The notes under the pieces: generated by a model | Database searches by the model: none | What the model was told of the DNA's origin: nothing | The model's input: the letters and a program-made list of their open reading frames with translations, nothing else | Assembly (NCBI RefSeq): GCF_019711315.1 | Contig: NZ_CP081294.1 | Coordinates: 310,001-374,000 of the forward strand | Origin: Qipengyuania gelatinilytica | GTDB taxonomy: Bacteria; Pseudomonadota; Alphaproteobacteria; Sphingomonadales; Sphingomonadaceae | DNA: 64,000 bases | Direction of reading: 5' to 3' | Made by a program: the position numbers and the translations under genes | In this document: one piece after another, positions 8,392-19,270 of the stretch | Numbering within the stretch: position 1 is the stretch's first letter | How the letters are laid out: every line of letters starts with the position of its first letter

Positions 8392-10707
8392 ATGCGGCAA
8401 AAGGAACTCAGGATCGCGCTCATCTGCTACGGCGGGGTCAGCCTGGCAGTCTATATGCACGGGGTCACGAGGGAACTGTGGCAACTTGCCCGTGCAAGCC
8501 GGGATTACCATTCGGGTGCCGGCCCGCGCGGCGGCGTCCACGACGTCTACCGCGAGCTTCTGGAACATATCGAAACAGAACAGGGCCTTCGACTGCGCGT
8601 CCTCCCGGACATCGCCAGCGGTGCAAGCGCAGGCGGCATCAACGCGGTATTCCTCGCACAGGCCATCTATTCGGGACAGAGCCTGGAACCGCTGACCGAG
8701 CTGTGGCTCGAAGTCGCCGATGTCGACGAACTCACCGATCCCGATGCCAAACTTCGCTGGTCAGGCGGGAAGATCTGGGCGCAACCGCTGGCGAGCTGGC
8801 TCTTGAGCCGACCGGGGAACGAGCTTTCGGAACAGGTCGCACCGGAAACCCGCGATGAGGTCCGCCGCAAAGTTTCCCACCTCATTCGCGGACGCTGGTT
8901 CGAACCGCCCTTCTCCGGTCTGGGTTTTTCCAAGCTCTTGCACCGAGCCTTTGCGGCGATGTCCGAGACCACGCCCGAGGCACCGCTGCTGCCGCCGCAC
9001 CATCCGCTCGACCTGTATGTCACCGCAACCGACTTCCACGGCTATTTGGAGCTGCTGCATCTTCACAGTCCCCCGGTCGTCGAGGACAGCGAACATCGCA
9101 TGCCCATCGCTATCCGGCGAAAGACGCCCGAGACTGGCGGACAGAACCTTTCAGACCCGATGGAACTCGTCTTCGCCGCCCGAGCCACTGCGAGCTTCCC
9201 CGGGGCTTTCCCCCCGCTGAAGGTCGAGGAAATCGACCGCCTCGCGCAAGAGACCGGGCAAGGCTGGGCGTCGCGGGAGGAATTCCTCGACCGCATCATG
9301 CCGGTCCACGTCATGCGCGACAGTGTCGACAGCGTCTCGCTGATCGACGGTTCGGTGCTGGTCAACAAGCCTTTTTCCGGTGCGATGGCGGCGCTGCGCG
9401 GAAGGCCTGCCCAGCGCGAGGTCGACCGACGCTTCGTCTATGTCGATCCCCGCCCCGACCGCTTCGGTGAATGGGAGGCGCGCGGGAGGCGCGACGTCGG
9501 CTTCTTTTCCGCTATCTTCGGTTCGCTTTCGGCGATCCCCCGCGAACAACCCATTCGCGACAACCTCGAACAGCTCGAAGAGCAGAGCCGCGAGGCAGAG
9601 CGGCTTTCGCGTATCGTTGCAGCGCTACGACCAGAGGTGGAACGTGCGGTCGAAAAGCTTTTCGGCTTCACCCTCTTTCTCGACAGCCCGACACCGAAAC
9701 GGCTCAAGGCCTGGCGCCAGAAAGCGCAGCAGGCAGCCGCCGAGCAGGCAGGATACGCATTCCACTCCTACGCCCAGGCGAAGCTCAGCGGCATCGTCGC
9801 GCGCATCGCGAAGCTCGCCTGGGATGCCGCGCCGTCACTTCACCTCGCCTCTCCGGCCCCTATCGAAGAGGTGCTGCGCGAAGAGCTCCGCCGGCGCGGG
9901 ATCGATCCGATCAGCCACGAGAACGCCGGGGCGACGCCCGATGCGATCCGGTTCTTCAGGGAACACGACATCGGTTTCCGGATCCGCCGGCTGCGCCTGC
10001 TCGCGCGGCGGTTAGCCCGCGACTGGGAGGCAGACCCGGACATTTCGGACGCTGCGCTCGAAACGGGTCGGGACGCGGTCTACAAGATCCTCGCGCTGTA
10101 TTTCGAGAAGGAAAGCCTTGCCTCGCTTGGTGACGACTTCGCAGGGAAGGCCGAAAGTGTCCTTGCCGATCCGGGAAGCCTACTCGACCATATCGAAGCC
10201 AAGCGCCTGCTGCCCGATGCCGACGATCGTACGGAGGAAATGCTCGCCGAGTTGCTGGCCGCCATGCCCGCCAATCTGAAGCGGCGGATGTTGTTCGCCT
10301 ATCTCGGTTTCCCGTTCTACGATGTCGCCACCCTGCCACTGCTTCGCAACGAAGGCCTGACCGAGTTCGACCCGGTCAAGGTCGACCGGATCAGTCCGGA
10401 CGACGCGCGCAGCATCCGCGAAGGCGGCTCACAGGCTACCTTGCGCGGGGTTGAATTTTACAATTTCGGGGCGTTCTTCAGCCGTTCCTATCGCGAGAAC
10501 GATTACCTCTGGGGCCGCCTGCACGGCGCAGAACGCATGATCGACCTTGTCTGCTCGACCACCGAGGAGCCGCTGGGCGATGAGGCCTGTCGCAACTTCA
10601 AGCGTTCGGCCTTCCTCGCCATACTCGACGAGGAAGTCGACGCCGGTCGCTGCGACAAGGGTCTTATCGAAGGTATCCGGGCAGAGGTCCTCGATAGGAT
10701 GCGGTGA
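8392..10707 (+). CDS. Patatin-like phospholipase family protein with long C-terminal region
   Basis: This is a 771-residue protein of the patatin-like type known as TIGR03607 (DUF3376-containing). The oxyanion glycine motif YGGVSLAVYMHG (residues 13-24), the nucleophile elbow GASAGG (S79) and the aspartate motif DGSVLVNKPF make up a complete Ser-Asp lipase dyad. The C-terminal half is long, charged and helical, without a domain I can name. No signal peptide is present, so it should act in the cytoplasm or at the inner membrane face. The ATG at 8392 is preferred to a TTG 36 bases upstream. The gene is divergent from radA and meets dnaJ tail to tail, 3 bases apart. Confidence 0.88.
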   Translation: MRQKELRIALICYGGVSLAVYMHGVTRELWQLARASRDYHSGAGPRGGVHDVYRELLEHIETEQGLRLRVLPDIASGASAGGINAVFLAQAIYSGQSLEPLTELWLEVADVDELTDPDAKLRWSGGKIWAQPLASWLLSRPGNELSEQVAPETRDEVRRKVSHLIRGRWFEPPFSGLGFSKLLHRAFAAMSETTPEAPLLPPHHPLDLYVTATDFHGYLELLHLHSPPVVEDSEHRMPIAIRRKTPETGGQNLSDPMELVFAARATASFPGAFPPLKVEEIDRLAQETGQGWASREEFLDRIMPVHVMRDSVDSVSLIDGSVLVNKPFSGAMAALRGRPAQREVDRRFVYVDPRPDRFGEWEARGRRDVGFFSAIFGSLSAIPREQPIRDNLEQLEEQSREAERLSRIVAALRPEVERAVEKLFGFTLFLDSPTPKRLKAWRQKAQQAAAEQAGYAFHSYAQAKLSGIVARIAKLAWDAAPSLHLASPAPIEEVLREELRRRGIDPISHENAGATPDAIRFFREHDIGFRIRRLRLLARRLARDWEADPDISDAALETGRDAVYKILALYFEKESLASLGDDFAGKAESVLADPGSLLDHIEAKRLLPDADDRTEEMLAELLAAMPANLKRRMLFAYLGFPFYDVATLPLLRNEGLTEFDPVKVDRISPDDARSIREGGSQATLRGVEFYNFGAFFSRSYRENDYLWGRLHGAERMIDLVCSTTEEPLGDEACRNFKRSAFLAILDEEVDAGRCDKGLIEGIRAEVLDRMR

Positions 10708-10710
10708 GGG

Positions 10711-11826
10711 TCAGCCCCCCAGCGCACCCTTGATCTTGTCGAAAAAACCTCGGCTTTCGGGGCACTCGTCACCGGTTTCGGTCTCGCGGAACTGCTCGAG
10801 CAGCGCACGCTGTTCCTTGCTGAGCTTGGTCGGCGTCTCGACCGAAATCTCGACCACCATGTCCCCGCGGCCGCGGCCTTGGAGCACGGGCATGCCCGCT
10901 CCGCGTTGGCGCAGCTGCTTGCCCGACTGGATGCCGGCCGGAATTTCGAGCGTCAGTTCCTCGCCATCGATGCCCGGGATCTCGATCGATCCGCCAAGCG
11001 CTGCCTTGGTAAAGCTGATCGGGACGCGCGTGGCGAGCGTCGTGCCCTCGCGCTGGAAGATCTCGTGCGGCTTAACATGGACGAAGATGTAGAGATCGCC
11101 CGCAGGCGCGCCGCGCGGTCCCGCCTCGCCCTTGCCCGACAAGCGAATTCGCGTGCCGGTGTCGACACCGGGCGGGATATCGACTTCGAGCTTCTGCGGG
11201 ACATCGACACGCCCTTCCCCGCGGCAGTCGCGGCACGGGCTGGTGATGATCTCGCCGGCCCCGTGACAGTTCGGGCATGGCCGTTCGACCACAAAGAAAC
11301 CCTGCTTCGCGCGGACATTGCCCTGTCCGCCACACAGGTTGCAGGTGCGCGCATGCGTGCCGGGCGTGGCGCCCGAACCATGGCAGGTATCGCAGGCCTT
11401 GCTGACCTCGATCTCGATATCAGTCGCCTTGCCGTGGAAGGCCTCTTCCAGCCCGATTTCCAAGTCATAGCGAAGGTCGGCCCCGCGACGTGGACGCGCG
11501 CGCCCGCCGCCGCCAAAGGCCGAACCGAAAATGGTCTCGAAGATATCTCCGATATCGCCGAAATCCGCATTGCCGTGCGACCCGCCAGCGCCATTCTGGA
11601 ATGCCGCATGGCCATACTGGTCGTAGGCCGCCCGCTTCTGCGGGTCCTTCAGACAGTCATAGGCGACACTGATCGCCTTGAACCTGGCCTCGCTCTCGGT
11701 GCAGCCCGGGTTCTTGTCCGGATGATGCTTCATCGCGAGCTTGCGATAGGCACTCTTGATCGTCGTCCCATCGGCATCGCGGCTCACGCCAAGCAGTTCG
11801 TAAAAATCGACTTCGGTAGCTGACAT
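10711..11826 (-). CDS. dnaJ: Chaperone DnaJ
   Basis: A 371-residue Hsp40 co-chaperone that delivers clients to DnaK and stimulates its ATPase. The J domain with HPD (KHHPDKN), the Gly/Phe linker, four CxxCxGxG zinc repeats (CDTCHGSG, CNLCGGQG, CPNCHGAG, CRDCRGEG) and the C-terminal substrate domain are all intact. The ATG at 11826 is chosen over a longer frame. It follows dnaK on the same strand, but a 10-bp hairpin lies between them. Confidence 0.98.
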   Translation of the reverse strand: MSATEVDFYELLGVSRDADGTTIKSAYRKLAMKHHPDKNPGCTESEARFKAISVAYDCLKDPQKRAAYDQYGHAAFQNGAGGSHGNADFGDIGDIFETIFGSAFGGGGRARPRRGADLRYDLEIGLEEAFHGKATDIEIEVSKACDTCHGSGATPGTHARTCNLCGGQGNVRAKQGFFVVERPCPNCHGAGEIITSPCRDCRGEGRVDVPQKLEVDIPPGVDTGTRIRLSGKGEAGPRGAPAGDLYIFVHVKPHEIFQREGTTLATRVPISFTKAALGGSIEIPGIDGEELTLEIPAGIQSGKQLRQRGAGMPVLQGRGRGDMVVEISVETPTKLSKEQRALLEQFRETETGDECPESRGFFDKIKGALGG

Positions 11827-11837
11827 GCTGTCCCCCG

Positions 11838-11881
11838 CCCAAAACCTAACCCCCACCGGCGCGGATTTGCACCGGTGGGGG
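11838..11881 (-). terminator. Hairpin between dnaK and dnaJ (partial terminator/attenuator)
   Basis: A perfect 10-bp stem, CCCCCACCGG (11850-11859) with CCGGTGGGGG (11872-11881), has a 12-base loop. On the minus strand it is followed by TTAGGTTTTG, a short T-rich tract. It lies 20 bases after the dnaK stop and 23 bases before the dnaJ start. It could end part of the dnaK transcripts or protect the dnaK 3' end, giving less DnaJ than DnaK. Confidence 0.7.
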
Positions 11882-11901
11882 CATGGTTTTCATCAGGCGT
11901 C

Positions 11902-13833
<1,932 letters not shown>

Positions 13834-13935
13834 GGTTTCCCCATCTGTTTCAAATCGTTGGACGCCGCTCAGTTGATTTCCCATCCAAGGCGAAACCGGT
13901 CGGCAGCTCGAAAAAAACGGTGTATTACCCCGGCG

Positions 13936-13963
13936 ATATAGGTGCGGTTTTCCTTGGCACAAG
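13936..13963 (-). promoter_or_regulatory. Sigma-32 (RpoH) promoter of dnaK
   Basis: Read on the minus strand, CTTG (13963-13960) is followed by exactly 17 bases and then CCTATAT (13942-13936). This matches the alphaproteobacterial RpoH consensus CTTG-N17/18-CYTATNT at every fixed position. It implies a leader of about 95 bases ahead of the dnaK start codon. Confidence 0.85.
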
Positions 13964-13982
13964 GGATGCACGTCGCTAGTTT
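13954..13982 (+). promoter_or_regulatory. Possible promoter of the PCuAC gene
   Basis: TTGGCA (13954-13959), a 17-base spacer and TAGTTT (13977-13982) precede the plus-strand gene by 32 bases. The -10 is weak. It overlaps the dnaK heat-shock promoter on the other strand, so the two genes may interfere. Confidence 0.35.
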
Positions 13983-14014
13983 TTGCACCCTGACACACGA
14001 GGGGGAATTTCTAG

Positions 14015-14500
14015 ATGAAGAAGCCGTTTTACGCCGCGATCCTGCTTGCCGGAGCATCGCTCGGGCTGGCATCCTGCGGCGGACAGCAGGAAGAAGCAGC
14101 GCCGGCAGAGCAGGCCGACGTGATCGAAGGGATCGAGGTTACCGACGCGCGCCTCGTGCTTCCGCCAGTCGCGGGCAATCCGGCAGCGATCTACTTCACG
14201 CTGAAGAACAATGGCGACCGCAACATCGCATTCCGCAACGCCGAGGTGGAAAAGGCCGGTAACGCCGAAATCCACGACATGATGGAATGGGACTTCGAAA
14301 TGGTCATGGGCGAAGCGCCGCCGGTGATGGTGGAAAGGGGCAGCACGGTTGCCTTCGAGCCGGGCGGAAAGCACGTGATGGCATTCGATCTCGAAGAAGG
14401 CTTCGGTGAAGGCGACACGACGACCGTAACCCTGATCGCCGCGGGAAGCCGCCGCCATTCGTTCGAAGCGACCGCACAGGCCGCCGGGGATGATCGCTGA
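14015..14500 (+). CDS. PCu(A)C family copper chaperone lipoprotein
   Basis: A 161-residue lipoprotein (lipobox LASC, C21) of the PCu(A)C/DUF461 family, which hands Cu(I) to the CuA site of cytochrome oxidase in the periplasm. The metal-binding pattern H-(M)-x-M ... H-x-M is seen in EIHDMMEWDFEMVMG and GGKHVMAF. No sco or cox gene is next to it; it stands divergent from dnaK. GAGGGGG sits 13 bases before the ATG. Confidence 0.88.
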   Translation: MKKPFYAAILLAGASLGLASCGGQQEEAAPAEQADVIEGIEVTDARLVLPPVAGNPAAIYFTLKNNGDRNIAFRNAEVEKAGNAEIHDMMEWDFEMVMGEAPPVMVERGSTVAFEPGGKHVMAFDLEEGFGEGDTTTVTLIAAGSRRHSFEATAQAAGDDR

Positions 14501-14562
14501 TCGAACCACGCGATACACTCGGGGTCGAAAGCCATGACGAGCCTGTCCCGCCGGCGTGTCCG

Positions 14563-15039
14563 GTGGGCGGGCAAAGGCCCCTGACCCCGGGTGAAATTGC
14601 TCTAGCCCGGACCGTTTTCGGGGACGCTATCGATTACAGCCTGGTCACGATCAGGCGCCGCAAGTGGTTTCCGTTCCAACCGACCCGGGTAACGATGGCC
14701 CCGCGCGGTCACCTGCATTTTCACCCGAAGTCGACCAACTACTGCGAAGATTTCTCGAAAGAGAGCGTCATCCGCCAGGGCCTGCTGATCCACGAGCTCG
14801 TCCACGTCTGGCAGACCCAGACGCGGGGCAGCTTGTATCTCGTGACGCACCGCATGCCATGGGCGCGGTATGACTACAGCCTCAAGCCCGGCTGGCCGCT
14901 CGAACGCTATGGGATCGAGCAACAGGCGGAGATCGTGAAGCACGCCTTCTGGCTGCGGAACGGCGTCAAGCTGGCTGGCGCCGCAGATGTCAAAGCATAT
15001 GATCTGCTCGTCAGGTTTGCGGGGGCAACGCCTGCCTAG
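14563..15039 (+). CDS. Small zincin-like protein with HELVH motif
   Basis: A 158-residue protein with a metalloprotease-type HExxH motif (LIHELVHVWQTQ, H77-H81) and a downstream Glu-containing GIEQQAEIVKHAF that could be the third zinc ligand. The arrangement resembles DUF4157-type or so-called Vgr-related proteins annotated in sphingomonads. There is no signal peptide. The start is a GTG at 14563 with no good ribosome site, so the true N-terminus is uncertain; an ATG at 14534 is out of frame. It meets the DUF885 gene tail to tail with a 4-base overlap. Function is unknown. Confidence 0.65.
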   Translation: MGGQRPLTPGEIALARTVFGDAIDYSLVTIRRRKWFPFQPTRVTMAPRGHLHFHPKSTNYCEDFSKESVIRQGLLIHELVHVWQTQTRGSLYLVTHRMPWARYDYSLKPGWPLERYGIEQQAEIVKHAFWLRNGVKLAGAADVKAYDLLVRFAGATPA

Positions 15040-16787
15040 TCGTATGTCACACCCGGGAGTCCCTCGCCGCCTTCGGCAATGAACCGGTCGATGCGCGCTT
15101 CGAGCGCAGGAAGTGGCACGGAACCTAGCGACAGGACGACATCGTGGAACTTGCGGATGTCGAAGTCTTCGCCCAGCGCTTCTTCCGCCTTCTCCCGCAC
15201 TGCCCGCATCCGCATTTCGCCGAGCTTGTAGGCAAGCGCCTGACCGGGCCAGCTGATATAGCGGTCGATCTCCGTTTCCACTTCGCGGTCCGACAGAGCC
15301 GTATGGCTGGAGAGATAATCGATCGCCTGCTCGCGGCTCCAGCCATAATGGTGGATACCGGTATCGATCACGAGCCGAGCAGCGCGCCACATCTCGTAGG
15401 ACAGCTGGCCGAAGCGTTCATAAGGCGTGCGATAGATGCCCATCTCGTTGCCGAGATACTCTGTGTAGAGACCCCAGCCCTCGCCGAAGCCCGAGAAATA
15501 GGTTTGCCGACGGAAGCGCGGCGCATCCTCGCGTTCGAGTGCAATCGCTGCCTGGAAGGAATGGCCCGGCGCGCATTCGTGCATGGTGAGCGCGGGGATG
15601 TTGTAGACCGGACGCGAAGGCAGGTCGTGCGTGTTGATCTGGCAGAATTCCAGACCGCCCCTGCCCGCCGTGTAGAACGGAGCAATCGCCGGATCGACCG
15701 GTCGCAGGCCGTGCCGATACCGGGGGAGGAAGCCGAAATATTCGCCCAGCTTGTCGTCGACGCGCTTGGCCGTGTAGGCGGCGACGCCCATCAGTTCATC
15801 CGGCGTATCTGCAACGAATTGCGGATCGGTGCGTAAGAAGGTGATGAACTCCTGAAGAGTGCCCTCAAAACCAGCATCGGCCTTGGCAACTTCCATTGCC
15901 GCGGTGATGCGCGCGACTTCCGACAGCCCGATCTGATGGATTTCCTCGGCGCTCAGGTCGAGGGTCGTGTATTCGCGGATCTGCTGCGCGTAATAGGCCT
16001 CGCCATCGGGAAACTCGCTCGCGCCGAGGCTGGTGCGAGTGTTTGCGAGATATTCGTCACGGAAGAAGTTCAGCCAGTCGGCGTAGGCAGGTGTCACGCT
16101 TTCGCGGATAGCCGCCCGGCCCGCTGCCAGCAGACGCTCGCGATCCTGCTCGAAAAAGCTCGAGGGCATAGCGGCAAACGGCCGCCAGAAGGGACTGTCT
16201 TCAGGATCCTCGACCACATAGGCCGCAATCGAAACGTCACGTCCTTCGAGCGATACACGCGGTACCGAGAACCCGCGTTCCAGACCGGCGCGCGCATTGG
16301 CAGTGTGCTCGGCGAAATATCGGGGCAGATCGTTCAGCCGGCCGATATAGGCTTCATAGTCCTCGACCGAACCGAAGCCCCCGCCGGGCGCGAGATAAGA
16401 CCAGAAATTGCTGTCGCTGTTGAACGGCATTTCCCACTCGGAGAACTGCGCGTCGCCGATCTCGGTTTCGAGCAGCGTCCGCAGGACCAGAGCATCGGTC
16501 TTCGCATCGCTGCTGAAGCCTTCGCCTTCGAGCGCGTCGAGGCGCGCGAGGAACTGCCGGTATTGCGCAGCGCGGGTGCGCCAGGCTTCCGGGGTGACCG
16601 ACCACAGCGCATCGCCCTGCCGCGAGGCCCCGCTCTCGCTCTCCACGTAACCGAAACTGGCTAAGCGGTAATCTTGGTACTCATCCGCCAGCTCGGCGAG
16701 CCGCTCGTCTGCAGTCTCCTGCGCGGCCAGCGGCATGGAAAAGGCAGAGGCGGCAAGGACCGCCGCTCCGAAAAAGGCAGTCCTCAT
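15036..16787 (-). CDS. DUF885 family exported metallopeptidase-like protein
   Basis: A 583-residue protein with a Sec signal (TAFFGAAVLAASAFSMPLAAQ) and the DUF885 core. The zinc-type motif reads MHECAPGHSFQ, the family's version of HExxH, with a downstream Glu in GFGEGWGLYTEYLG. Family members are periplasmic or secreted and thought to be peptidases. The ATG at 16787 is preferred, as GGGAGA lies six bases before it; a GTG one codon earlier is possible. It follows grpE by 22 bases, so it may ride on the hrcA-grpE transcript. Confidence 0.85.
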   Translation of the reverse strand: MRTAFFGAAVLAASAFSMPLAAQETADERLAELADEYQDYRLASFGYVESESGASRQGDALWSVTPEAWRTRAAQYRQFLARLDALEGEGFSSDAKTDALVLRTLLETEIGDAQFSEWEMPFNSDSNFWSYLAPGGGFGSVEDYEAYIGRLNDLPRYFAEHTANARAGLERGFSVPRVSLEGRDVSIAAYVVEDPEDSPFWRPFAAMPSSFFEQDRERLLAAGRAAIRESVTPAYADWLNFFRDEYLANTRTSLGASEFPDGEAYYAQQIREYTTLDLSAEEIHQIGLSEVARITAAMEVAKADAGFEGTLQEFITFLRTDPQFVADTPDELMGVAAYTAKRVDDKLGEYFGFLPRYRHGLRPVDPAIAPFYTAGRGGLEFCQINTHDLPSRPVYNIPALTMHECAPGHSFQAAIALEREDAPRFRRQTYFSGFGEGWGLYTEYLGNEMGIYRTPYERFGQLSYEMWRAARLVIDTGIHHYGWSREQAIDYLSSHTALSDREVETEIDRYISWPGQALAYKLGEMRMRAVREKAEEALGEDFDIRKFHDVVLSLGSVPLPALEARIDRFIAEGGEGLPGVTYD

Positions 16788-16809
16788 CACTTCTCTCCCA
16801 AAGCGTGGA

Positions 16810-17412
16810 TCAATCGGGCTTCTTCGCGACCCCGACCATGGCCGGGCGCAGCAGGCGATCCTTGATCATGTAACCGGCCTGCATTTCCTGCACGATGGTA
16901 CCCGGCTCGACCTCGTCGGTGGGCACTTCCATCATGGCCTGGTGCTGGTTGGGATCGAGCGGCATGCCCTTGGCGGCGATCCGCGTGATGCCATTCTGGT
17001 TGAAGACCTTCTCCAGCTCTCGCTGCGTGGCTTCGATACCGGCGATGAAGCCCTTGAGCTTGTCATCTTCGCGTTGTTCAGCCGGGATCGCGTCGAGCGC
17101 GCGAGCAAGATTGTCGGCAACGCTCAGGATGTCGCGGGCAAAACCGGTCGCGGCGTAATTGCGCGCGTCCTGCACGTCCTTTTCCATGCGGCGGCGCACG
17201 TTCTGCGTTTCTGCGCGGGCGTAGAGCACTTCCTGCTTGGCATTCTCGAGGTCGCCACGAAGGCTTGCCAGAGCTTCGTCCAGCGCCTCGGCAGCGGTAT
17301 CTTCATCTTCGCCGCCATCGTCGCGCAAATGCTCGGGCACGCCTTCCATCTCGCGCGCTACTTCTTCGTCGACCGCTTTATCCTGCGGTTCGTTAGTGTT
17401 TTCGTTGTTCAC
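16810..17412 (-). CDS. grpE: Nucleotide exchange factor GrpE
   Basis: A 200-residue cofactor that releases ADP from DnaK. It has the acidic N-terminus, a long coiled coil (EVARE through ENAKQEVLYARAETQNVRRR) and the C-terminal beta domain (NQNGITRIAAKGMPLDPNQHQAMMEV, here given in part) with GTIVQEMQAGYMIKDRLLRPAMV. The start is a GTG at 17412. It lies 12 bases behind hrcA, so the two form an operon. Confidence 0.97.
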   Translation of the reverse strand: MNNENTNEPQDKAVDEEVAREMEGVPEHLRDDGGEDEDTAAEALDEALASLRGDLENAKQEVLYARAETQNVRRRMEKDVQDARNYAATGFARDILSVADNLARALDAIPAEQREDDKLKGFIAGIEATQRELEKVFNQNGITRIAAKGMPLDPNQHQAMMEVPTDEVEPGTIVQEMQAGYMIKDRLLRPAMVGVAKKPD

Positions 17413-17424
17413 CTGGAAACCCTG

Positions 17425-18468
17425 TCATCCAATACGCTTGCCCAATGATCGGGCCGTGAAGTCAACCATGGGGACAACACGAGCGTAATTCAACCGAGTC
17501 GGGCCGATCACACCCAATACACCGACCACTTTTCCGTCGCGGTCACGGTAGGGCGAAGCAATCACCGAAGAGCCGGACAGTGAGAACAACCGGTTCTCGC
17601 TTCCGATGAAGATCCGCATGGCTTCCGCCTCGCGGGCGGATTCGAGGAGGCTCGAAACCGACTGCCTGTTTTCGAGGTCGTCGAGAAGCGAGCGGACGCG
17701 CTCGATATCGGACAATGCGCTTTCGTCGAGCAGGTTGGCCTGCCCGCGCACGATCAGGACAGGGCGGCTCGATGCGTCTTCGGTCCACGTCGCAATGCCC
17801 CGCGCGACGAGGTCCCTGCTCGCTTCGTCCAGAGCGCTGCGTCCGCTGGCGATTTCCTGTTCGATAAGCTTGGCGGCCTCGGCCAGCGTGCGTCCCTGCG
17901 CCTTGGCTGTGAGGAAATTGCTGGCCTGTTCGAGAGATGTGCCCAGTGCCTCCGCAGGCAGCGCCAGGATGCGGTTCTCGACATTGCCGTCCTCTCCGAC
18001 GAGTACCGCCAGCACGCGGTTCGCGTCGAGCGCGGTGAGCGAAACCTGCGAGAGGCGCGGTTCGCGACGTGGCACCATGACCATACCCGCTGCGCCCGAA
18101 AGGTCCGACAGCAGTGCGCTTGTCTGCTCCAGCGCCCGTTCGATCGGCCCGGGCTGCGCGATCCGTTGTTCGATAGCCGCACGTTCCTCGGCCGTAGGCT
18201 CCGCCACCTGCATCATGGCATCCACGAACAGGCGCAAGCCGCTGTCGGTCGGCATTCGCCCGGCGCTTGTATGCGGCGCTGCAAGGAGCCCGCGCTGCTC
18301 CAGCTCGGCCAGGACAGAACGGATCGACGCAGGCGAGAGGTTCACACCGCCCTCCCCCGCCAGCGCTTTCGAACCGACGGGAGAACCGCTTTCCAGATAG
18401 CCTTCGACCACGAGACGGAAGATCTCACGGGCGCGGTCGGACAAATCGGTGAGAGGTGGTGCGTTCAT
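17425..18468 (-). CDS. hrcA: Heat-inducible transcription repressor HrcA
   Basis: A 347-residue repressor that binds CIRCE elements of chaperone operons. It has the N-terminal winged helix (LVVEGYLESGSPVGSKAL, then LSPASIRSVLAELEQRGLL), the PHTSAGRMPTDSGLRLFVD segment and the C-terminal domain ending with GVLGVIGPTRLNYARVVPMVD. The usual gene order hrcA-grpE is kept. I see no CIRCE inverted repeat in front of hrcA or dnaK; in alphaproteobacteria CIRCE usually sits at groESL, which is outside this window. Confidence 0.97.
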   Translation of the reverse strand: MNAPPLTDLSDRAREIFRLVVEGYLESGSPVGSKALAGEGGVNLSPASIRSVLAELEQRGLLAAPHTSAGRMPTDSGLRLFVDAMMQVAEPTAEERAAIEQRIAQPGPIERALEQTSALLSDLSGAAGMVMVPRREPRLSQVSLTALDANRVLAVLVGEDGNVENRILALPAEALGTSLEQASNFLTAKAQGRTLAEAAKLIEQEIASGRSALDEASRDLVARGIATWTEDASSRPVLIVRGQANLLDESALSDIERVRSLLDDLENRQSVSSLLESAREAEAMRIFIGSENRLFSLSGSSVIASPYRDRDGKVVGVLGVIGPTRLNYARVVPMVDFTARSLGKRIG

Positions 18469-18486
18469 GTGCCCTATCTAGCTGCT

Positions 18487-18506
18487 CCCCTTGCGGCCTC
18501 AAGGGG
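18487..18506. other. Short hairpin in the hrcA/rph divergent gap
   Basis: CCCCTTG (18487-18493) and CAAGGGG (18500-18506) form a 7-bp stem around six bases. It could be a repressor site or part of either leader; it does not match CIRCE. Confidence 0.3.
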
Positions 18507-18553
18507 CTTGCTCCAAAGCCCGCACCAGAGATTCGACTGCATTGGAGATACAA

Positions 18554-19270
18554 ATGCGACCTTCAGGACGCGCGCCCGACGAAATGCGCGCCATTACGAT
18601 CGAGACCGGATACACCAAACACGCCGAGGGCAGCTGCCTCATCAGCTTTGGCGAAACCCGCGTGCTGTGCACGGCATCGGTCGAAGAACGCATCCCGCCG
18701 TGGCTTCGCGGCAAGGGTGAAGGCTGGGTCACGGGCGAATATTCGATGCTCCCGCGCGCCACGCACACCCGCGGCCAGCGTGAAGCCGCCAAGGGCAAGC
18801 AGAGCGGACGGACGCAGGAAATCCAGCGCCTTATTGGCCGTAGCTTGCGCGCCGTGGTGGACATGAAGAAGCTGGGCGAGCGCCAGATCACGCTCGATTG
18901 CGACGTCATCCAGGCAGATGGCGGCACCCGCACGGCCTCGATTTCCGGCGCTTGGGTAGCCCTGCGACTGGCCGTGAACGAGCTGATGAAGTCGGGCGAC
19001 ATCGTCGAAGATCCGATCACCGCAAAGGTCGCCGCGATTTCTTGCGGTATCTACAACGGCACGCCGGTGCTCGATCTCGACTATCCCGAGGACAGCAATG
19101 CCGATGCCGATGCCAATTTCGTCCTGATCGAAGGTGGCAAGATCGCCGAGGCGCAGGCAACTGCCGAAGGTGCGCCCTATGACGAAGAAGCGTTCCTCCG
19201 CCTCCTTCGCCTTGCCCAGATGGGCTGTGCCGACATCTTCAAGGCACAGGGCGAGGCCACGGCAAAATGA
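18554..19270 (+). CDS. rph: Ribonuclease PH
   Basis: A 238-residue phosphorolytic exonuclease that trims tRNA 3' ends. [19 protein letters not shown] at the N-terminus, [19 protein letters not shown] and [18 protein letters not shown] are family signatures; [20 protein letters not shown] carries the catalytic region. The ATG at 18554 has GGAG nine bases before it. Its stop overlaps the start of rdgB (ATGA). Confidence 0.98.
   Translation: MRPSGRAPDEMRAITIETGYTKHAEGSCLISFGETRVLCTASVEERIPPWLRGKGEGWVTGEYSMLPRATHTRGQREAAKGKQSGRTQEIQRLIGRSLRAVVDMKKLGERQITLDCDVIQADGGTRTASISGAWVALRLAVNELMKSGDIVEDPITAKVAAISCGIYNGTPVLDLDYPEDSNADADANFVLIEGGKIAEAQATAEGAPYDEEAFLRLLRLAQMGCADIFKAQGEATAK

Noticed and set aside
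7101..8858. Long plus-strand frame across radA and the start of the patatin gene
   Set aside because: It overlaps two well-supported genes and its product is low-complexity without motifs.
18469..18553. CIRCE or sigma-32 promoter before hrcA
   Set aside because: The hairpin CCCCTTG/CAAGGGG does not match CIRCE, and the only CTTG has no proper CYTATNT element at 17-18 bases.
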